From: Anaerolineales bacterium
GTDB taxonomy: Bacteria > Chloroflexota > Anaerolineae > 4572-78 > J111
DNA length: 64,000 bases
Direction of reading: 5' to 3'
Assembly (NCBI GenBank): GCA_015075405.1
Contig: JABTUK010000001.1
Coordinates: 496,001 to 560,000 of the forward strand
Positions 47,846 through 57,088 of the stretch are shown here, piece after piece. The stretch's first letter is position 1. Every line of letters begins with the position of its first letter. A model generated the notes under the pieces. It ran no database searches. It was not told the DNA's origin and worked only from the letters and a program-made list of their open reading frames with translations. The position numbers were made by a program, and so were the translations under genes.

Positions 47846-50800
47846 ATGACCGATAATAACGACCCTCAACTGGGCCAATCCCCGGCTCCCAACCCTGGGA
47901 ACAACCGCGAAAACGAACAGACCCGGCCCATTCGCCGCCCAGATGACCCGGAGCGGACCTGGCTGTCGTCGCCGCGGAAAGGGCCTGCGCCCCGCGACAC
48001 CCAACCCGTTCGCCCGCAGCCGCCGCGAGGAGCGCCGCAATCAGCTTCACCTCGTACTGTTCGGAATGTCCAGCCCACCTACCACCAGCCCGCGCCAACC
48101 GTTAGGCAAACACCGCAACCCGCGCCGGGCCGCTGGCTGGCTCGAACCCTGGCTGCTGTGACCATTTTAGGTCTGGTGTCGGCCATCCTGATTGTGGCGG
48201 TGGGGGTTGTCGGCTATGTCTGGGTGGCGACGCAGTTGCCGCCGGCCGAGGAACTGCGCGCCCGTTCTTTTCAATTTGCCACCACCCAAATTCTGGACCG
48301 CGACGGCAATTTGCTGTGGGAAATCATTGACCCCAGCGGCGGGCGGCGCACTACGGTCACGCTCGATCAAATTTCGCCCGATTTGATCAATGCCACCGTG
48401 GCCACCGAAGACCGCTTCTTTTATTCCAACGTCGGGGTTGACCCCATTGCCGTGGTGCGGGCGCTTTATTACAATGTGACCGAGGGCGAGATTGTCTCCG
48501 GGGCCAGCACCATTACCCAACAATTGGCCCGCAATGTGCTGCTGACGCCGGAAGAGCGCACTGAGCAAAGCCTGTCGCGAAAAGTCAAAGAAGCCATCCT
48601 GGCCGTCGAAATCAACCGCCAGTACACCAAACAGCAAATCCTGGAAATTTATCTCAACCAGATTTATTACGGCAACATGGCCTACGGCATCGAGGCTGCC
48701 GCCGAAACTTATTTTGGCAAACATGCCAAAGAATTAACCCTGGCCGAAGCGAGTATGCTGGCCGGTCTGCCCCAATCCCCGGCCATTCACGACCCCTATA
48801 CTAACCCTGAAGGGGCTAAAGCCCGCCAGGCCGATGTGCTGCGGCTGATGGTCGAGGCAAAATTTATCAGCCAGACCCAGGCCGACGAAGCCCAAGCAGT
48901 TGAATTAACTTATCTGCCGGTTGAATTTTCGATGAATGCGCCCCACTTTGTCACCTACGTGCGCCAGGAATTGGAAAAGATGGTCACGGCGGATTACATC
49001 TATCAGGCCGGCTTGCGCGTCCAAACCACGCTCAACCCCCGCCTGCAAGCTATTGCCGAGGAAGAAATCCGCAATCAAGTCAATGCCCTGGCCGGACGCA
49101 ATGTTAACAACGGCGCGCTGGTGGCCGTGGAGACCAGCACCGGCCAGATTTTGGCGATGGTCGGCAGCAAAGACTTTCGGGATGAGGCCATTGACGGGCA
49201 GGTGAACATGGCGATTAGCCCGCGCCAGCCCGGCTCGGCCATCAAGCCGCTGACCTATCTGGCCGCGTTTGAAAAGCTCAACTATACCCCCAGCACCCTG
49301 ATGATGGATACGCCGGTGGAATACCCCGACTGGTCAGGCAACGTTTACGCCCCCCGCAACTACGATGACAAATTTCGCGGCCCGGTTTTGCTGCGCCCGG
49401 CCCTGGCTAACTCGTTGAACATCCCTCCCGTTAAAACCCTACAGCTTTTGGGTGTGGACACCCTCAAAGAGATGGCCGCTCGATTGGGAATTACCACCCT
49501 GACCCGCAACGATTATGGCCTGGCCTTGACCCTGGGCGGCGGGGAAGTTCCGCTGGTTGAACTGACCGGGGCTTACCAGGCCATCGCCAACGGCGGGGTG
49601 CGCGTCCCACCCACCGCCATTCTGAGCATCAGCGACAGTTTTGGCCGGGTGATTGACCCACCCCGCCCTCAACCCCAGCCGGTGCTGCGGCCCGAACACG
49701 CCTATCTCATCACCAACATCCTGGCCGATAATGAAGCCCGCTCTCTAACCTTCGGCCCCAATAGTGTCTTGCAATTGTCACGACCCGCCGCCGCCAAAAC
49801 CGGCACGACCAACGATTATAGAGATAACTGGACGATGGGTTTTACCCCGGATATTGTCACCGGGGTCTGGGTGGGCAATGCCGATAACAGCCCCATGATT
49901 AACGTCAGCGGGTTGGCCGGGGCCGGCCCTATCTGGCACAACTTTATGGAGCGCGCCCACGAAGGGCTGCCGGTGCGCGATTTTACCCGCCCGCCGGCTA
50001 TCGTCGAAATGGAGATTTGCGCCGATTCGGGCACACTGCCCAGTCCGGTTTGCCCGCAGCGCAAAAAGGAAATCTTTTTCAAGGACCAGCCCCCCCTGGG
50101 GCCGGAGCACGATATTCACCAACTGATTGCCATTGACCGCAACAGCGGCAAGCGGGCCAACGAGTTTTGCCGGGCCAACGTCGAAGAGAAGTATTTTCGG
50201 GTGTACCCCGGCGAAGACGGGCGGGCCTGGGCCTTGAGCCAGGGCATCGAGCAGCCGCCGGAGGAGTACTGTCCCTCGACTAACATTTTTGCCGGCATCA
50301 CCAGCCCGCAGGATGGGGCCTCGGTGCGCGGGGTGATTACGTTTGAAGGCTCGGCAACAGCGGCCAATTTCTCTCACTATCAAATTGAGGTCGGCCAGGG
50401 GACCAATCCACAAGCTTTTATGCCGGTGACCGGCCCGGTCAACCAGATTGTCGAGCAGGGCGTTTTGGGCACGCTGGATACCACCCAGGTGGAAAATGGG
50501 CCGTATACCCTGCGCCTGGTGGTGTTCGACCGCAGCGGCGGAGCTTTTGACTCCAAAGTGCGGGTACTGGTGGATAATCTGAGCACGCCTACACCCGTGC
50601 CACAGCCGACCGATACCGTCATTCCCACCGACACGCCGACCAATACGCCTACCGTCGCCCCCACCGTCACCGAAACAATTTCCCCTCCCACCGACACCCC
50701 CACTGTCGCGCCCCCCACAGAAACCCCCACCGCCACTCCCACTCTGGAACTTCCAACGGAGACTCCTACCCTGGAACTGCCGACCGAAACGCCGGTTATC

Positions 50801-50851
50801 ACCGCCACCTTGAGCCTTCAGGCAACAACGGAGCCGGTGAGCGGGGAGTAA
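47846..50851 (+). CDS. class A penicillin-binding protein (PBP1A-like), second copy
   Basis: 1001-aa bifunctional peptidoglycan synthase. A long Pro/Arg-rich cytosolic N-terminus (about 98 residues) precedes the single membrane helix (about 100-128). The GT51 domain has catalytic Glu188 in VATEDRFF and the motif GASTITQQL (219-227). The transpeptidase has SAIK (Ser464, Lys467), SLN (523-525) and KTGT from Lys651. After about residue 800 there is one Ig-like module (FAGITSPQDGASVRGVITFEGSA, in parts) and then a Pro/Thr-rich tail. Both active sites are intact. Compared with the copy at 12503 it has a longer cytosolic part and a shorter extracellular extension, suggesting division of labour, for instance elongation versus repair. 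The start is ATG 47846. Confidence 0.93.
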   Translation: MTDNNDPQLGQSPAPNPGNNRENEQTRPIRRPDDPERTWLSSPRKGPAPRDTQPVRPQPPRGAPQSASPRTVRNVQPTYHQPAPTVRQTPQPAPGRWLARTLAAVTILGLVSAILIVAVGVVGYVWVATQLPPAEELRARSFQFATTQILDRDGNLLWEIIDPSGGRRTTVTLDQISPDLINATVATEDRFFYSNVGVDPIAVVRALYYNVTEGEIVSGASTITQQLARNVLLTPEERTEQSLSRKVKEAILAVEINRQYTKQQILEIYLNQIYYGNMAYGIEAAAETYFGKHAKELTLAEASMLAGLPQSPAIHDPYTNPEGAKARQADVLRLMVEAKFISQTQADEAQAVELTYLPVEFSMNAPHFVTYVRQELEKMVTADYIYQAGLRVQTTLNPRLQAIAEEEIRNQVNALAGRNVNNGALVAVETSTGQILAMVGSKDFRDEAIDGQVNMAISPRQPGSAIKPLTYLAAFEKLNYTPSTLMMDTPVEYPDWSGNVYAPRNYDDKFRGPVLLRPALANSLNIPPVKTLQLLGVDTLKEMAARLGITTLTRNDYGLALTLGGGEVPLVELTGAYQAIANGGVRVPPTAILSISDSFGRVIDPPRPQPQPVLRPEHAYLITNILADNEARSLTFGPNSVLQLSRPAAAKTGTTNDYRDNWTMGFTPDIVTGVWVGNADNSPMINVSGLAGAGPIWHNFMERAHEGLPVRDFTRPPAIVEMEICADSGTLPSPVCPQRKKEIFFKDQPPLGPEHDIHQLIAIDRNSGKRANEFCRANVEEKYFRVYPGEDGRAWALSQGIEQPPEEYCPSTNIFAGITSPQDGASVRGVITFEGSATAANFSHYQIEVGQGTNPQAFMPVTGPVNQIVEQGVLGTLDTTQVENGPYTLRLVVFDRSGGAFDSKVRVLVDNLSTPTPVPQPTDTVIPTDTPTNTPTVAPTVTETISPPTDTPTVAPPTETPTATPTLELPTETPTLELPTETPVITATLSLQATTEPVSGE

Positions 50852-50887
50852 ACAAAAACCAGAGCAAATCCTACATAGAGTACAGAA

Positions 50888-51745
50888 ATGACACAAGTAT
50901 TTAAGCAGGACAATCATAAAATATTCTGGAGTGATACGCTTCAAGTGCTTTCAGACGATATTCCTGATAACTCAATTGATCTTATTTTTGCTGATCCTCC
51001 CTATAATATTGGTAAGGATTTCAACGGTAGAAAAGATAAATGGGCTTCCAATGATGAATACCTTAATTGGTGCTACGATTGGCTCGATTTATGTATAAAA
51101 AAACTCAAACCTACAGGTAGTCTATATTTGATGGCGGCTACTCAAAATATGCCCTACTTCGATATTTATTTAAGCAAAAAACTATATATCTTGTCACGGA
51201 TCGTATGGTTCTACGATAGCTCCGGGGTACAAGCAAGAAGGTACTTCGGTTCTTTATATGAGCCAATTTTATTCTGCGTCAAAGATAAAAAACAGTATAC
51301 ATTTAATGGGGATGATATCTTGATTGAGGCCAAAACAGGAGCGGAACGTAAACTTATTGATTACCGAAAACCAACGCCGACTCTTTACAACACAAAAAAG
51401 GTTCCTGGTAATGTGTGGGAAATACCAAGAGTCCGTTACAGGATGGATGAGTATGAAAACCATCCTACCCAGAAGCCTGTAGCTTTATTAGAGCGGATTA
51501 TTCTCGCCAGTTCAGACCCAGGCGATATAGTTCTCGATCCATTCTCAGGCACGTTCACGACATCGTTTGTTGCAAAAAAATGGGGGCGGCAATCTATTGG
51601 TATAGAAATAGTAGAGGAGTATGTCAAAATTGGGCTTCGACGCTTGCAATTTCTTACACACTATCAAGGGGAAGAACTTAAACGTGAGCCACGAACTTAT
51701 GAAAAACCTGCTGAAATTCAACAGCGTTTATTTGAACATCCATAA
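50888..51745 (+). CDS. DNA adenine methyltransferase, YhdJ-like (beta class)
   Basis: 285-aa N6-adenine methyltransferase. The catalytic DPPYNIG is at residues 36-42 and the SAM motif DPFSGTF at 217-223, the order of the beta class. The segments SRIVWFYDSSGVQA, YTFNGDDILIEAKTGAERKLIDYR and VPGNVWEIPRVRY closely resemble the E. coli YhdJ enzyme, which methylates ATGCAT, as I recall it. ATGCAT is therefore a reasonable guess for the site. It is the first of three closely spaced A+T-rich genes and should protect host DNA from the two nuclease candidates after it. The start is ATG 50888. Confidence 0.88.
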   Translation: MTQVFKQDNHKIFWSDTLQVLSDDIPDNSIDLIFADPPYNIGKDFNGRKDKWASNDEYLNWCYDWLDLCIKKLKPTGSLYLMAATQNMPYFDIYLSKKLYILSRIVWFYDSSGVQARRYFGSLYEPILFCVKDKKQYTFNGDDILIEAKTGAERKLIDYRKPTPTLYNTKKVPGNVWEIPRVRYRMDEYENHPTQKPVALLERIILASSDPGDIVLDPFSGTFTTSFVAKKWGRQSIGIEIVEEYVKIGLRRLQFLTHYQGEELKREPRTYEKPAEIQQRLFEHP

Positions 51746-52867
51746 ATGGAACACGAATTTACTCCTCAAATAAAGCAAGTTCTTGTCTCCACCTATAACG
51801 AAATATCGGAGGATATCTATGAAAAGAGTCCTCTGCTTCAATACTTGAATATTAAAACTAAGTCGGCAACACATGGGGCGAAGGCACGAGGTAGTTTTGC
51901 AAATATCTATGCCATTTATACTTTAATTGAAGATTATCTAAAGTATGGCTTCGATCAACGAGATGATTACTCGGATTACGAAGGGGCCAGATTTAGCGAT
52001 TTGTTTCGACGCCAAAGAGAATTACCTTTTGGGAACAAATTACAAAATCATGCTCTCAACAGCCGGATGAATGAGGAGTTCAAAAAGTACTTCCCGCAAG
52101 TCGAATACATCCCTATTCTTCGAGACCTACAAGTAAATCGTTACTGGATAAATGAAAATCTTCTCAAAGTTAGAGTTGGTGATAGGGATTACAATATCGC
52201 GCCAGCAATTATCCAGGTTATAGACCTTTATGTGAAAACGAAGCAGGGCGCTTTTGAGAAATTCATTGAGACCTGCGAGCGATTGAAAACTGTCACCGAA
52301 GAAAACGACGCAAAGGTGGAAGAGTTTATTCTGAGTTTACTTGCTCCCAATGTAGATGCTCGTTTATTTGAGATAGTAAGCTATGCTATTTTGAAATTCT
52401 ACTATCACGATCAAACCGTTTACTTTGGCTATGATCTGGAAAATATTCAAGAAGAAAATCTGAAACTTTATAAGACAGGGCGTACTAACGCCAACGATGG
52501 TGGGATAGACTTCGTTATGCGTCCATTGGGTAGATTTTTCCAAGTCACGGAAACGTTAGATGTAAGAAAATACTTCCTCGACATAGACAAAATTGAGCGT
52601 TATCCTATTTCCTTTGTAATCAAATCAGAAGAATCCGTTGATAACCTAAAGCAAAAACTCCGAAAGGGCGCAGAAAGGCAATATTCCATTAAGGCAATTG
52701 TTGAAAAGTATATGAATTGCATCGAAGAGATAATCAATCTCATTATACTACAACAACGTTTTAGAGAAGCGACAGTACAAGGCTACTTGAAGGGCATCCT
52801 AGATGAAATCATCCGCCAAAGTAAGATTGAATTCAACTACTACGACTATGAAGAAGTAGCAGAATAG
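51746..52867 (+). CDS. probable type II restriction endonuclease, subunit or enzyme 1
   Basis: 373-aa protein starting immediately after the methyltransferase stop codon (no gap). The N-terminal two thirds are helical and not recognised. Around residues 251-269 it reads DGGIDFVMRPLGRFFQVTE, which resembles the Mrr/PD-(D/E)xK core DGGID...QVK: Asp251 and Asp255, then Gln266, with Thr268 in place of the usual Lys. A helical C-terminal region follows. Placement directly after a site-specific methyltransferase, and A+T-rich composition, point to a restriction role. Whether it works alone or needs the next protein cannot be told. The start is ATG 51746. Confidence 0.6.
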   Translation: MEHEFTPQIKQVLVSTYNEISEDIYEKSPLLQYLNIKTKSATHGAKARGSFANIYAIYTLIEDYLKYGFDQRDDYSDYEGARFSDLFRRQRELPFGNKLQNHALNSRMNEEFKKYFPQVEYIPILRDLQVNRYWINENLLKVRVGDRDYNIAPAIIQVIDLYVKTKQGAFEKFIETCERLKTVTEENDAKVEEFILSLLAPNVDARLFEIVSYAILKFYYHDQTVYFGYDLENIQEENLKLYKTGRTNANDGGIDFVMRPLGRFFQVTETLDVRKYFLDIDKIERYPISFVIKSEESVDNLKQKLRKGAERQYSIKAIVEKYMNCIEEIINLIILQQRFREATVQGYLKGILDEIIRQSKIEFNYYDYEEVAE

Positions 52868-52869
52868 AA

Positions 52870-53679
52870 ATGAGTACGGATTTTAGAAACCATAGTAGCA
52901 TTTTTGTCGAAGCCATTAATGTCGAATTAGAAAGGGCCATGAACTCCTTTCTAAAAAAGCTTGTTGAACAGCGTGGCTATCATTTTATAGGCAAAAATGC
53001 TCTCAAAAAGATGGAGGGCACACCGAAAAAACTTTTGATCTACGATGGAAATAACAATGCTTATGATATTGGCGCAGTAATAGCCGATATCAGTCTGCAG
53101 CCTATCATCCTAATCGAATCAGAATATACACAGGACTACAACCGGAACAAAGGCAGTTGGGTTTGCACCGCTCATTCGGCCTTAAGGCGGCGTTATGGTA
53201 GTATCAGGAGTTCTATCGCCGTTCTGGCAGGCAATTGGAGTTCATCATCCGTGGCCATGATGAAAAGTTACGACATCAATATTTTCCTGATCCCTTTCAA
53301 AAGAATTTGCGATCTACTGGCAGGTTACAGTATCGAATTTGATTGGGATGAAAAAGATAGGGTTACAGCCATTGAGTCATGGAATAAATACGCCGCCCTT
53401 TCAAATGAGCAAAAATCAAATATCGGCCTGGAGATGGTTAATTTCATCAAGAGTGATTTGGAACAATTGGTTTTGCGTATCCTGGATGATACAGTTGAGC
53501 GTGAGATTGATAAAATCTTGATTGAATTGCGCTCTAATCTTGGCGAAGTGAAAGAGTATGAATTTTTCAGCGTTGAAGAGGCCATTGAGTTTTTGAATGC
53601 TACCGAATTGAAACAAGCTTTTATCACCACCGACTCTTTGACCCTATTTGACCCACCACCTTATTTTAACGACATATAA
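52870..53679 (+). CDS. probable second nuclease subunit of the R-M system
   Basis: 269-aa protein, start ATG 52870, two bases after the preceding stop. A possible PD-(D/E)xK core is AYDIGAVIADISLQPIILIESE (in parts): Asp66, then Glu83-Ser-Glu85 at the end of a hydrophobic strand, with basic residues in ALRRRYGS further on. The remainder is helical with a Glu-rich C-terminus. The protein is not in a family I can name. Its tight spacing with the methyltransferase and the first nuclease candidate suggests a heteromeric restriction enzyme or an accessory/specificity subunit. The island ends here and base composition returns to normal in the next gene. Confidence 0.5.
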   Translation: MSTDFRNHSSIFVEAINVELERAMNSFLKKLVEQRGYHFIGKNALKKMEGTPKKLLIYDGNNNAYDIGAVIADISLQPIILIESEYTQDYNRNKGSWVCTAHSALRRRYGSIRSSIAVLAGNWSSSSVAMMKSYDINIFLIPFKRICDLLAGYSIEFDWDEKDRVTAIESWNKYAALSNEQKSNIGLEMVNFIKSDLEQLVLRILDDTVEREIDKILIELRSNLGEVKEYEFFSVEEAIEFLNATELKQAFITTDSLTLFDPPPYFNDI

Positions 53680-53904
53680 TCCATAGGCCCATCCTCTCTC
53701 AAAACTACTCCAACTACTTACCCTGGCAAGTCAAAAATTTAGCTCGATTTCACGTCGGAACCGTATCTCAGGTAAAATATCTGTCACATATCCCATCTTA
53801 ACTCTACTCTCGTCAAAAAATGCCCCATTCTCAAAAGAGCACCCTAAATTATTAATGTTCTTTTAGTCTTTGGGGTTAAAAATAAAGGTCTGGTATTTGC
53901 CTTG

Positions 53905-56244
53905 ATGAATAAAAACGCTGCCGCTATGGACAAACGACTCCACCTTGACCAATCGAAAGCGATTGTTTTACTTGCCGCCGGCCTGGTGATGACCGTGACC
54001 TGGGCCGTCGGCGCGACCGGCTGGACAGACGGCCTCAACATTATTACCTTTGTTGGGCTGGGTTCCATTGTGATTGGCTTGATGCTGGCCCGCAGTATTT
54101 TGCCCGGTTTCATTGCCCATATCTTTAGCGTCATCATTGGCGTGGCCTGGGCTTTTTGGGTTACCAGCCGACTGCTACCCGACCATTACACCTGGCTGGA
54201 ACGCTGGCAAAACCTGGCTTTCCGGCTCAATTATTGGTACAGCCAGGCTGTCCAGGGCGGCACCAGCTACGATAACATGATGTTTATCCTGCAAATGGGG
54301 GTTATCGTTTGGGGTATGGGCTACCTGACCCTCTGGTTTCTGTTTCGGTCCGGTAAAGTCTGGCAGGCGGTGGTGCCGGGGGGATTGGTCTTACTGATTA
54401 ACCTCTACTACGCCCCCAACGATGTGACTCTGTGGTTTATTATCTTCATTCTGCTGGCGCTGCTGTTAGCCATTCGCTTTAATCTGTTCAAACAAGAAGC
54501 CCAATGGCGCGCCGAAGGCGTCTTCTTCCGGCCCGACATCAGCTTTGATTTTCTGCGCGACGGCTTTATCTTCTCGGCCCTGGTCATTGCCCTGGCCTGG
54601 CTGACCCCGCCCATTGCCGCCGCCAAATCGCTGGGTCTGCTGGACGAATTTCAAGGCTCGTGGCGCGAGGTGCAAGGCGAGTGGAACCGGCTTTTTGCCG
54701 ATTTGAACTACAAAGACACCGGGGTGGTAGATGGCTTTGGCACGTCGCTCAACCTGGGCGGGCCGCGCCGCCTGACCAACGAGCCGGTCATGAATGTCAA
54801 AGTTGAAGGATTGGGCCGCTACTGGCGCGCCACCGTGTACGACGAGTACACCGGCTTTGGCTGGCGCAACAACGACGGCGACTCCGCCGGCTTTGGGCCG
54901 GGCACAGCCCTATCGCTGCCCTTTTTTGAAGCCCGCGTCCCCGTAACCCAAACCTACACCTTCTACCGAGACCAGGCAACCGTGCTCTACGCAATGGGCC
55001 AGGTCACTAGCCTGGGCCGCAGCGCCAAAGTAACCTTTAACGCCCTGCCGCGCGAGGAAATTATTCAAGTTAACCGGCCTGTCTGGCCCGATATTGGCGA
55101 ACCCTGGGTGGAAGAGATTACCTACATCCGCAGCAATGCTGCCCTTGAGAGCGGCGAGAGTTATCAGGTGGTTTCGGCGGCCAGCCAGGCCGGTGTTAGC
55201 CAGCTCCAGGCGGCTGGGGTTGACTATCCAGCCTGGGTCAAAACGCGTTACCTGCAACTGCCCGATAACGTCACCGAACGCACACGCGCCCTGGCCCATG
55301 AACTGGCCGACCCGCATGATAATGCTTACGACAAAGCCCGCGCCATCGAAGCCTATCTGCGCCGCGAAATCAAATACAATGAAAAGCTGACCGCTCCCCC
55401 GCCGGGCGTAGAGCGGGTGGATTACATTCTATTCGAGGCCAAAGAAGCCTACTGCGACTACTACGCCTCGGCTATGATTGTCATGCTGCGCTCGTTGGGT
55501 ATTCCGGCCCGTTTTGCCGTAGGCTTTGCTCAGGGCACTTTCAACGCCGAACAAAACATCTATCAGGTGGTCAATGCCGACGCCCACTCCTGGGTAGAAG
55601 TTTATTTTCCCCAATACGGCTGGATTGAATTTGAACCGACAGCCTCCCAGCCCGGCATTATCCGCCCTGCCGGCGATGCCAGCGCCGCCGGAGCGCCCTT
55701 CCCCGCCTCGCCCAATCTCGATGACATTCCCGGCCCGCGCGAACGGCCCGAACGCCTTGAAGACTTGTTAGAGGAGGCCCCAGATGTCTCCACAACCCCC
55801 TTTACCCTTGATATTCCCTGGGTCGGCGCTCAAATCAGCGTTTCGCGCTCGGTGATTAATTGGGCGGCAATTTTGATGGGGGTAGTTTTGTTAACGGCAC
55901 TGGCTGCCGGCGGGCTGTGGTGGCGAAGCCAAACCCAACCCACGGGCGATAGCCTCAAGCTTTACCAGCGCATGCTGCGCCTGGCCGCCTGGATGGGCGC
56001 GGCTATCCGCCCCTGGCACACACCTTATGAGCATGCCGCGTTGTTACAGCGCCGCTTACCCAGCCGCCAGCAGGAAATCGAACTCATCACCGAAGATTAT
56101 GTGCGCCAAACTTTTAGCCCTGATCACATCTTCGGCTCTGCCTCAACGATGGTTTACGAAGGCGACAGCGCCTGGCAGCGGCTCCACCCGGAGATGGTCA
56201 AAGCAGTCCTCAAACGCCATCTGCCGAAGTGGCTGCGGCGGTAA
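53905..56244 (+). CDS. transglutaminase-like membrane protein (DUF3488/DUF4129)
   Basis: 779-aa protein. About six N-terminal membrane helices (DUF3488/TgpA-type, residues about 17-225) lead to an extracellular domain, then the transglutaminase/cysteine protease core with Cys517 in EAYCDYYAS and His561 in ADAHSWVEVYF, then GWIEFEPT. One more helix (about 645-667) and a cytosolic DUF4129 tail follow (SLKLYQRMLRLAAWMG). Such proteins often sit with DUF58 and MoxR-type ATPases. Here it is alone; its paralogue at 61232 has the DUF58 partner. The start is ATG 53905. The 225-base gap before it holds nothing I recognise. Confidence 0.9.
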   Translation: MNKNAAAMDKRLHLDQSKAIVLLAAGLVMTVTWAVGATGWTDGLNIITFVGLGSIVIGLMLARSILPGFIAHIFSVIIGVAWAFWVTSRLLPDHYTWLERWQNLAFRLNYWYSQAVQGGTSYDNMMFILQMGVIVWGMGYLTLWFLFRSGKVWQAVVPGGLVLLINLYYAPNDVTLWFIIFILLALLLAIRFNLFKQEAQWRAEGVFFRPDISFDFLRDGFIFSALVIALAWLTPPIAAAKSLGLLDEFQGSWREVQGEWNRLFADLNYKDTGVVDGFGTSLNLGGPRRLTNEPVMNVKVEGLGRYWRATVYDEYTGFGWRNNDGDSAGFGPGTALSLPFFEARVPVTQTYTFYRDQATVLYAMGQVTSLGRSAKVTFNALPREEIIQVNRPVWPDIGEPWVEEITYIRSNAALESGESYQVVSAASQAGVSQLQAAGVDYPAWVKTRYLQLPDNVTERTRALAHELADPHDNAYDKARAIEAYLRREIKYNEKLTAPPPGVERVDYILFEAKEAYCDYYASAMIVMLRSLGIPARFAVGFAQGTFNAEQNIYQVVNADAHSWVEVYFPQYGWIEFEPTASQPGIIRPAGDASAAGAPFPASPNLDDIPGPRERPERLEDLLEEAPDVSTTPFTLDIPWVGAQISVSRSVINWAAILMGVVLLTALAAGGLWWRSQTQPTGDSLKLYQRMLRLAAWMGAAIRPWHTPYEHAALLQRRLPSRQQEIELITEDYVRQTFSPDHIFGSASTMVYEGDSAWQRLHPEMVKAVLKRHLPKWLRR

Positions 56245-56261
56245 GGATGAGAATTAAAAGA

Positions 56262-56363
56262 CTCAGTGGATCCAAATTTGAGGAGCCAGCACGCCCACGT
56301 GCGGCGGTGTTCGGCACGTGGGCGTGCCCGCTGCGCGTCCTCGGAAAATTGGATCTACTGAGA
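56262..56363. repeat. 102-bp inverted-repeat element, copy 2
   Basis: Same arms and core as 7144-7246 (GGATCCAA / TTGGATCTAC, GCACGCCCACGTGC / GGCACGTGGGCGTGCC). It lies between convergent transglutaminase and RNase HI genes, directly next to a GGAGATT repeat. Confidence 0.8.
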
Positions 56364-56378
56364 CTCCCCTCATTCACG

Positions 56379-56430
56379 GGAGATTGGAGATTGGAGATTC
56401 AGGCTAATAATCTCCAATCTCCAATCTCCT
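56379..56430. repeat. GGAGATT heptamer palindrome
   Basis: Three GGAGATT units and three inverted AATCTCC units with a short centre. Confidence 0.85.
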
Positions 56431-56445
56431 AAAAAGCTTTTTTCT

Positions 56446-57057
56446 TCATTTTCGGCCAAAATCAGCTCTGTTTTCGCCCCATTCGTCGGTTTTCCATTCC
56501 AAGATGGCGTTAGGATAACTATTGTTTTCAAGCCACTGGAGGGCGCGGTCTACCCGTCTCCAAACTTCGGCGGTTTGCTCCGTCCGGGGCAATTTTGAGC
56601 GGACTGTTTTCTCTTTGACCCAATTGCGGGCAATCCGCGAGTCAGAGTAGATGGGGCTGGTTTTGCCCTCTTGCTTCAGCAAAGCCAGGGCATGCGCAAT
56701 AGCCAGAAACTCACCCAGGTTGTTGGTACCGTTTTTGAGCGGGCCGACGCGAAAAACCTCCGCTCCCGTTCCGGTCTGTACCCCCCGATACTCCAGGTTG
56801 CCGGGGCTGCCATCACAGGCCGCATCCACCGCCAGGCTGTCACGAATGACCTCCGGCGGCAGGCTGGCTGGTACGGCTTTACTCCCGATATGCTGCTGCC
56901 AGGCCTGTCGAAAGGCAGCCTGGGCCTCCTTTTCGTTCTCAAATGATTTGTATTTGGCCCCCGGAAAGCCATTCACCTGGGCCGCGCACTCGTCCCAACT
57001 CCGGTAAATCCCCGGCTTCCGCCCGACCCACACGACATAATACTTTGTTTTTGCCAT
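56446..57057 (-). CDS. ribonuclease HI with N-terminal viroplasmin-type domain
   Basis: 203-aa RNase H that cuts RNA in RNA:DNA hybrids. Residues 1-50 are the RNHI N-terminal hybrid-binding domain (YYVVWVGRKPGIYRSWDEC, then FPGAKYKSFENEKEA). The catalytic part is very like the Bacillus halodurans enzyme as I remember it: Asp78 (AVDAAC), Glu116 (NLGEFLA), Asp139 (YSDS) and Asp199 (NRADFG). All four carboxylates are present. I chose ATG 57057 because it gives the family N-terminus MAKTKYYVVW; an in-frame ATG 10 codons upstream is possible. It is convergent with the transglutaminase gene. Confidence 0.92.
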   Translation of the reverse strand: MAKTKYYVVWVGRKPGIYRSWDECAAQVNGFPGAKYKSFENEKEAQAAFRQAWQQHIGSKAVPASLPPEVIRDSLAVDAACDGSPGNLEYRGVQTGTGAEVFRVGPLKNGTNNLGEFLAIAHALALLKQEGKTSPIYSDSRIARNWVKEKTVRSKLPRTEQTAEVWRRVDRALQWLENNSYPNAILEWKTDEWGENRADFGRK

Positions 57058-57088
57058 TTTCAATCTCATTGAGTCATGAATTTCCACT

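Noticed and set aside
49778..50944. Open reading frame of 388 codons opposite the second class A PBP
   Set aside because: Antisense shadow of a clear PBP gene; its Gly/Arg-rich composition shows no domain.
53680..53904. Gene or regulatory RNA between the restriction island and the transglutaminase gene
   Set aside because: No frame with a start and ribosome site, no clear promoter hexamers and no stable hairpin seen by eye.
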